Origin: Flavobacterium hydrophilum
GTDB taxonomy: Bacteria; Bacteroidota; Bacteroidia; Flavobacteriales; Flavobacteriaceae
Direction: 5' to 3'
Length of the DNA: 64,000 nucleotides
NCBI RefSeq assembly: GCF_003202405.1
Contig: NZ_QJHL01000003.1
Span: forward strand, 434,001-498,000
Shown: positions 59,244 to 64,000 of the stretch, piece by piece
How the letters are laid out: every line of letters starts with the position of its first letter
Numbering within the stretch: the first letter of the stretch is position 1
The notes under the pieces: model-generated
Databases searched by the model: none
Told to the model about the DNA's origin: nothing
Seen by the model: the letters and a program-made list of their open reading frames with translations, nothing else
Position numbers and translations under genes: made by a program

Positions 59244-62033
59244 TTAAAATGTGTATCCGATATTTACTGAGAAACCAACTCCTTTTTTGTATTCACGAAG
59301 TACTAATGAATCTTCGGTAATGTCTATAGTGCTGTTTTTTCCTAATTCTTTTCTGTAATACGGATTAAGTAAATTCTCTGCCGCAAATTTTAGATCAATG
59401 TTTTTAGAAAGTGTACTTGACCATACAAAATCTAATTTGCTAAATGATTTTTCATAGATGTGATCCATTCCTGATGAACCCACTGCAAAGATTCTGTCTC
59501 CATAAACATTATAAACCAATGTCATTGTGTTTTTCCACTCTTTGTTCAGGGTAAACTCATATTTCAGGTCTGTATTAATCATCCAGTTTGAGGCTCCCTG
59601 AAGTTTACGGTTTTTGCTGTTTTCTAATTCATTTCCTTGTTTGGTCAAATCAATTTTTACATCGGTATTCATTAATGAAGTATTGAAACCAAAAGTGAAG
59701 TTTGATAATGATTCGCTAATTCTGTTCAATGTTAAAATCATTTCAATTTCAGCACCATAAATAACAGCCTGCTCAGAGTTTTTGAAGGTTGTAATCTGAC
59801 CTCCGCTGTTTGCAGTTGGTTTGAAAACTCTCTCGATTGGATCTTCAATTAATTTTCCGAAAGCTCCAATAGCAAACAATTCTTTGCTGTTTGGGAATAA
59901 TTCATATTTAAAATCTGCGTTGTAATTATTACTGTTTAATAAGTTTGAGTTACCACTTACTGAAGTTGCATCCGGGTTGATGTAGTTGATTGGCAGCAAT
60001 TCCATAGCAACAGGTCTTGTGATCGTTTTGCTTACAGAAGCACGAAGATTGCTGTTCTCGTTTACGGCATACTTAGTGTTTATCGATGGAAGAATATCAA
60101 GGCTCTCATCCGTTTTCTTACGATAAGCACTTCCAAATGGATCACCCTGATTTCTGTATTTAATTTCACGAGTTGAGTTTTCGGCTCTAAGACCGGCATT
60201 CAAATCCCATTTTTCGCCAAAAGTCCAAAACAAGTTAAAGTATCCTGCATTTACAAACTGATTTAGTTTTACTTTGTAATCCCCGTTAGATTCTTCCTGA
60301 ACATATAGGATTCCGTTGTCAATGTCATCATTGATTGGAATACTGATAGTGTTTAAGTCAGCTGTATAATTTTTTTCAATATTTCTCCTTCCTGAAAAGA
60401 AACGGTAACTTGACTGCATATCGTTTAGGAAATTATTATATCCAACTGACAAGTTGTTTTGTTTTTCTTTATTTCCAAATTTCAGATTATATTCTGCTAA
60501 AGCTGAAAAGTAGAAATTCCCGTTTACATCTAAGTATTGACGGTTTAAGTTGTTTCCTCCGTATGACATATTGATTTCGGTATCACTCACTTTTTGACCC
60601 GTTATAAATTTTCTGTCCGGTTGTTGAAATCCTGTTTTTACATAAGAACCTCCGGCTTTTATGGTTTGCTTTCCGTCTTCTGTCAATTTATAATCTCCAA
60701 ACAGCTGAGTATTCCAGTATCGGGATTCTTCAAATTGATTTCCTCTAATAAGGTTGTTGTTTACATTTGCCAAACTGTTGGTGTATCCTAGCTGATCCTG
60801 GATTAAACTTTCGGTAGCCTGAATAAACAAACTTGTAAAATTCAGGTTTAATCTGTTGGTCTTATATTTTAAACCTGCTAAACCTGAAAATGTAGTTTGG
60901 TAAGCGTATTGTGTATTGAACAAATTATTGTCATAATTGCCCTGAGCTAAGTTGAAAGTTCTGTCAACACCTTCTCTGAAAATATATTTGTTATCAAAGT
61001 TGAATGACATGATATAACTGATGTTTCTTTCTTTTTCAAGATCAAATTTTTTCGAATGTAAAAAGCCAATACTTGAATTTAAAGGGCTTGAAGTTTCATT
61101 AACATTCCAGTTTTTATCATCATAAGCATTGTGATATTCGTCTGGAGATAATTTTCTTCCGCTTGGAACAGAACCAAAGACCTCAGGTAATTCTCTTTCT
61201 TTTCCAATTAATCCGAAAGTACCTTTTGTACTGTCTGCATCATCAGAAAGTAAGAAATTTTTAAGGTTGTTGTTTGTGGTATATCCAAAGCCTACATTGA
61301 TTTTAGTGATGTTTTTAGGCTGGGTTGTTTCTATGTTTACAGTTCCTCCTGCAAAATCTCCGGAAATATTAGGGTTGAATGTTTTGTATATATTTAAAAC
61401 CCCAACGATGTCTGTAGGAAATAAATCCAATGGAATAATTTTTTTGAATGGACTGTTAGATGGAGTCTGTAATTCGTTAACCAATAAATTATTGTAACGG
61501 TCTTCAAGACCTCTGATGAATAAACCTCTTCCGTCTACTTTAGTAATTCCGGTTATTTTAGTTAAACCTTCTTCAACATCGCTAACTCCTTTTCTGGACA
61601 TTTCCTGTGCACCAATACTTTGTTTTATAGTAACAGCATTTTTTTGTTCCAAAAGTAAGGCAGTTTCTTTTTCTCTGTTTCCTGATGCCGATTTTACAAC
61701 AACATCTTTCAGCGTATAACCTCCTGCTGATAATACCTGATTAACAGTAACAGTTTCATTTGCTTTAACAGTAACAGGTTTTTCTACAGATTCATATCCA
61801 ACGAAACTAAAGATAACTGTATAATTTCCCGGATTTAAGGATAAGGAATATTTTCCTTCAATGTCAGTGTTGGCACTAATGTTGGTTCCTTTAATTAATA
61901 TATTAGCAAAAGGAAGTACTTCATTATTAGTTTCTTTGTCGGTTAGTACACCAGAAATCGTACCTTTGTTTTGTGCGACCGAAATCGTACAGATAAATAA
62001 TGTGATAATTAGAAATTTTAAATTGAATTTCAT
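59244..62033 (-). CDS. TonB-dependent receptor with CarboxypepD_reg-like domain
   Basis: 929-residue outer-membrane receptor. Signal peptide (KFLIITLFICTISVAQ), then a CarboxypepD_reg-like domain (about 24-108: GTISGVLTDKETNNEVLPFA), a plug (about 130-230, VKSASGNREKETALLLEQ and VDGRGLFIRGLEDRYNNLL), and the barrel to a terminal FSVNIGYTF. No SusD gene is near. PhoB/PhoR-like genes lie divergently upstream. The 11-bp-spaced repeats 47-73 bases upstream suggest control by the PhoB-like regulator. The cargo is unknown; phosphate-containing compounds are a reasonable guess. Confidence 0.92.
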   Translation of the reverse strand: MKFNLKFLIITLFICTISVAQNKGTISGVLTDKETNNEVLPFANILIKGTNISANTDIEGKYSLSLNPGNYTVIFSFVGYESVEKPVTVKANETVTVNQVLSAGGYTLKDVVVKSASGNREKETALLLEQKNAVTIKQSIGAQEMSRKGVSDVEEGLTKITGITKVDGRGLFIRGLEDRYNNLLVNELQTPSNSPFKKIIPLDLFPTDIVGVLNIYKTFNPNISGDFAGGTVNIETTQPKNITKINVGFGYTTNNNLKNFLLSDDADSTKGTFGLIGKERELPEVFGSVPSGRKLSPDEYHNAYDDKNWNVNETSSPLNSSIGFLHSKKFDLEKERNISYIMSFNFDNKYIFREGVDRTFNLAQGNYDNNLFNTQYAYQTTFSGLAGLKYKTNRLNLNFTSLFIQATESLIQDQLGYTNSLANVNNNLIRGNQFEESRYWNTQLFGDYKLTEDGKQTIKAGGSYVKTGFQQPDRKFITGQKVSDTEINMSYGGNNLNRQYLDVNGNFYFSALAEYNLKFGNKEKQNNLSVGYNNFLNDMQSSYRFFSGRRNIEKNYTADLNTISIPINDDIDNGILYVQEESNGDYKVKLNQFVNAGYFNLFWTFGEKWDLNAGLRAENSTREIKYRNQGDPFGSAYRKKTDESLDILPSINTKYAVNENSNLRASVSKTITRPVAMELLPINYINPDATSVSGNSNLLNSNNYNADFKYELFPNSKELFAIGAFGKLIEDPIERVFKPTANSGGQITTFKNSEQAVIYGAEIEMILTLNRISESLSNFTFGFNTSLMNTDVKIDLTKQGNELENSKNRKLQGASNWMINTDLKYEFTLNKEWKNTMTLVYNVYGDRIFAVGSSGMDHIYEKSFSKLDFVWSSTLSKNIDLKFAAENLLNPYYRKELGKNSTIDITEDSLVLREYKKGVGFSVNIGYTF

Positions 62034-62062
62034 TTCAGTGTTGTGTTTAATTTATTTTGGTG

Positions 62063-62106
62063 CAAAGAAATAAACGCACTGTAAAGTTCATGTTAGGCAC
62101 TTGTTA
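62063..62106 (-). promoter_or_regulatory. candidate Pho-type operator: three 11-bp-spaced repeats plus -7 box
   Basis: On the minus strand TAACA (62106-62102), TAACA (62095-62091) and TTACA (62084-62080) are spaced exactly 11 bp. TTTCTTTG (62070-62063) follows after 9 bases, a -7-like box without a -33 TTTG. That layout fits an activator-dependent promoter. Response regulators of the PhoB type bind 11-bp-spaced repeats. Confidence 0.6.
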
Positions 62107-62265
62107 TGTTTTTGTGTCTTGTAGATTATCAAATTGTTACCAGATTAAATTACCGTTAACACGACTTTTCAACCGTTGTTTTTGTATTATATTTACCATC
62201 GCAATTCAAAAGCATCGAATATATAATAAAGAAAATTTGATGTAAAATTTCAATTTTTGCTATTT

Positions 62266-62949
62266 ATGAAAAAAACACAAACCAAGATTTTGTTAGTTGA
62301 TGATGAGCCGGATATTCTTGAAATTGTAGGCTACAATCTCGCTCAGGAAGGCTATCAGATTGTTACGGCTTCAAATGGAAAAGAGGCAATCACAAAGGCT
62401 CAGAAAGAATTACCGGAACTTATCATTATGGATGTAATGATGGCCGAAATGGATGGGATGGAAGCTTGTGAACACATCAGAAAAATTCCGGAATTAAATA
62501 ATGTAATCATAACATTTTTAACGGCAAGAAGCGAAGATTATTCTCAAGTAGCTGGTTTTGATGCCGGTGCTGATGACTACATTACCAAGCCAATAAAACC
62601 AAAAGTACTGGTAAGTAAAGTAAAGGCTTTGTTAAGAAGGTTAAAAGAACAGGAAGTGGTTACGGATACCTTAAATGTGGGCGGAATAGAAATCAACCGT
62701 GAAGAATATAAAATTATCAAAGATAATGTTGAAATTTCACTGCCAAGAAAAGAATTCGAATTATTCTATTTATTAGCTTCAAAACCAGGGAAAGTATTTA
62801 AAAGAGACGAAATCTTAGATAAAGTCTGGGGAAATGAAGTGGTAGTGGGCGGAAGAACTATTGATGTTCATATCCGCAAATTGCGCGAAAAAATTGGCGA
62901 AGATCTTTTTAAAACCATAAAAGGGGTAGGCTATAAATTCGAAGCTTAA
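62266..62949 (+). CDS. OmpR/PhoB-family response regulator
   Basis: 227-residue regulator. Receiver domain (1-120): LLVDDEPDILEI (D12, D13), D56 in IIMDVMMAEMDG, TARSED and Lys in YITKPIKP. Winged-helix output domain (about 130-225): EISLPRKEFELFYLLASKPGKVF and GGRTIDVHIRKLREKIGED, VKGVGYKFEA-like end. The start is the ATG at 62266. Followed after 193 bases by its likely partner kinase. It is closest to PhoB by pattern, but phosphate sensing is inferred. Confidence 0.92.
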   Translation: MKKTQTKILLVDDEPDILEIVGYNLAQEGYQIVTASNGKEAITKAQKELPELIIMDVMMAEMDGMEACEHIRKIPELNNVIITFLTARSEDYSQVAGFDAGADDYITKPIKPKVLVSKVKALLRRLKEQEVVTDTLNVGGIEINREEYKIIKDNVEISLPRKEFELFYLLASKPGKVFKRDEILDKVWGNEVVVGGRTIDVHIRKLREKIGEDLFKTIKGVGYKFEA

Positions 62950-62969
62950 ACATTCAATATAAATTTGAA

Positions 62970-63100
62970 CCATATTAAGTGATATAAGTTCATTTAAATT
63001 TATAGTGATTGTACTTTATTTAATCAAAGTCAATCTTTGTCAAAATTTAAAACTTTGGCAAAGATTGGCTTTTTTAAATGAACTTATATCACTTATATGG
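62970..63100. repeat. ATATAAGTTCATTT inverted repeat enclosing a terminator
   Basis: Arms 62970-62998 and 63073-63100 pair as inverted repeats of 28-29 bases with one indel (AGTGATATAAGTTCATTTAA at the left). The inner stem is CAATCTTTGTCAAA (63031-63044) with TTTGGCAAAGATTG (63054-63067), then CTTTTTT. The arms match the repeat at 13575-13625. Confidence 0.82.
63031..63075 (+). terminator. terminator between the response regulator and kinase genes
   Basis: A 14-bp stem (one G-T pair) followed by GCTTTTTT. It lies inside the inverted repeat 62970-63100, so the kinase is probably expressed separately or by read-through. Confidence 0.75.
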
Positions 63101-63142
63101 TAAAAAAACAATACCTTCAATTCTCATTATTTTAAAATTTCA

Positions 63143-64000
63143 ATGAAAATCAATTTTAAAAAAACCTACAAATTCGCTATCAAATCAGCATTGTATATAA
63201 GTCTTTTTACAACAGGCTTTGTATTGCTTCTGATGAATATATTTTATAAAAATCAATTAAAATATCAGCTTGGGTTTGGAATAATTTTTATAATTTCTGT
63301 TTACATCTTTTCTTTTTTAGTACTGCAATATCGTGTTGAACGTTTTATTTACAGAAGAGTTAAGAAAATCTACGATGAGGTTTCTTTATTAGAATCTACT
63401 ACTCTGATCAATCAGCCTATAACTACCGATATGGAAACGCTTTCACGTGAAGTGAAAAAATTCGCTACAGATAAAAAACTCGAAATCGAAATGCTTGAAA
63501 TCAGAGAGCAATACCGAAGAGAATTTTTAGGAAACGTTTCGCATGAACTTAAAACACCATTATTTACAGTTCAGGGATATGTTTCGACTTTGCTGGATGG
63601 TGCAATGGACGATAAAACAATTCGAAAAAAATATTTAAAGCGCGCAGAAAAAGGAGTAGAACGGCTCATATACATTGTTGAAGATTTGGATATGATTACC
63701 AAATTAGAATCAGGAGATTTAGATTTGAACATTACCGAATTTAATATCGTTAACCTGATTCAGAATGTTTTTGATTTGCTGGAAATGAAGGCTGATAAAA
63801 AGAAAATCAAATTAGCATTCGAAAGCAAGAACGTGCAATCCTTAATAGTTAAAGGAGATCAGGACAGAATACAGCAGGTTTTGGAAAATTTAATCGTGAA
63901 CTCTGTTAAATACGGAAAAGAAGGAGGTTTAACTGAAGTTGGCGTTGTTAATCTGACCAAGAAAAAAGTCTTAATCCGTATTAGTGATAATGGAGAAGGA
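63143..64000 (+). CDS. PhoR-like sensor histidine kinase (3' end cut by window)
   Basis: The ATG at 63143 gives 286 residues to the window end. Two membrane helices (about 14-33 and 44-64) with only about ten residues between them, so no large periplasmic sensor. The H-box is FLGNVSHELKTPLFT (His about 134). The dimerisation domain and N-box (ENLIVNSVKYG, about 250-262) follow, then ISDNGEG at the cut. No PAS domain is evident. PhoR proteins that work through PstSCAB-PhoU have the same short input region. Partner of the PhoB-like regulator at 62266. Confidence 0.92.
   Translation, partial: MKINFKKTYKFAIKSALYISLFTTGFVLLLMNIFYKNQLKYQLGFGIIFIISVYIFSFLVLQYRVERFIYRRVKKIYDEVSLLESTTLINQPITTDMETLSREVKKFATDKKLEIEMLEIREQYRREFLGNVSHELKTPLFTVQGYVSTLLDGAMDDKTIRKKYLKRAEKGVERLIYIVEDLDMITKLESGDLDLNITEFNIVNLIQNVFDLLEMKADKKKIKLAFESKNVQSLIVKGDQDRIQQVLENLIVNSVKYGKEGGLTEVGVVNLTKKKVLIRISDNGEG

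Noticed and set aside
1..64000. CRISPR array, prophage or IS element
   Set aside because: No regularly spaced identical repeats, and no integrase, transposase, capsid or terminase gene is present. The repeats found are dispersed and of different types.

Overview
The window is chromosomal DNA from a Bacteroidota bacterium, most likely a Flavobacterium. It is AT-rich with almost no Shine-Dalgarno sequences. Several promoters fit the Bacteroidota pattern TAnnTTTG, two of them with TTTG about 20 bp upstream. The genes include a T9SS sorting domain protein, TonB-dependent receptors with CarboxypepD_reg-like domains, DUF5686, DUF3098, DUF4271 and DUF4296 proteins, and an ftsX-DUF3098-uppP-truB gene order. 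There is no rRNA, CRISPR array, complete IS element or prophage. Most of it is an ordinary core chromosome with small accessory patches.

Layout. 1-7 kb: a truncated hybrid sensor kinase, an S9 peptidase, an FAD oxidoreductase, a monofunctional peptidoglycan transglycosylase and an LpxR-like lipid A deacylase. 7-9.5 kb: small hypothetical genes and a tRNA-Ala(GGC) flanked by two damaged tRNA copies and a GIY-YIG gene. 9.6-22 kb: enoyl-CoA hydratase-like protein, queD, lpxH, a seven-haem lipoprotein, an MFS pump, recJ, hopJ-like, rsmI, tdk and rpoN. 22.3-24.1 kb: an unusual three-gene module (PIN nuclease, DUF4325/STAS-like protein, STAS plus HATPase protein) directly downstream of asnS. 24-35 kb: asnS, a pseudogene, an RND/MMPL exporter, an SMR transporter, a LytS/LytTR-type pair, a CPA2 antiporter and a DUF5686 barrel. 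36-41.5 kb: pyrH-frr and ftsX-DUF3098-uppP-truB. 41.6-44.9 kb: a ModE-like regulator, a TonB receptor and a molybdopterin-domain lipoprotein, with palindromic candidate operators upstream. 45-57 kb: leuS, a zinc peptidase, an Lrp regulator, hemD-DUF4271, a mannosyltransferase-dihydroorotase-DUF4296 cluster, tyrS and a LuxE-like protein. 57.4-64 kb: a minimal T9SS protein, a lipoprotein, a large TonB receptor, and a PhoB/PhoR-like pair cut by the window end.

The best candidates for undescribed biology are these. (1) The STAS/HATPase/PIN module looks like a partner-switching circuit whose output is a PIN ribonuclease rather than a sigma factor. (2) 11-bp-spaced TAACA/TTACA direct repeats lie before both the TonB receptor and the lipoprotein genes next to the PhoB/PhoR-like pair, and suggest a phosphate-type regulon. 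(3) Several intergenic repeat families occur, including a modular element with conserved arms and a variable hairpin core (four copies), and an element with interleaved perfect inverted repeats (pseudoknot topology). (4) A short TCCCGAT/ATCGGGA palindrome recurs inside unrelated elements, including the anticodon arms of the damaged tRNAs.

All calls rest on reading the sequence. No database searches were run.
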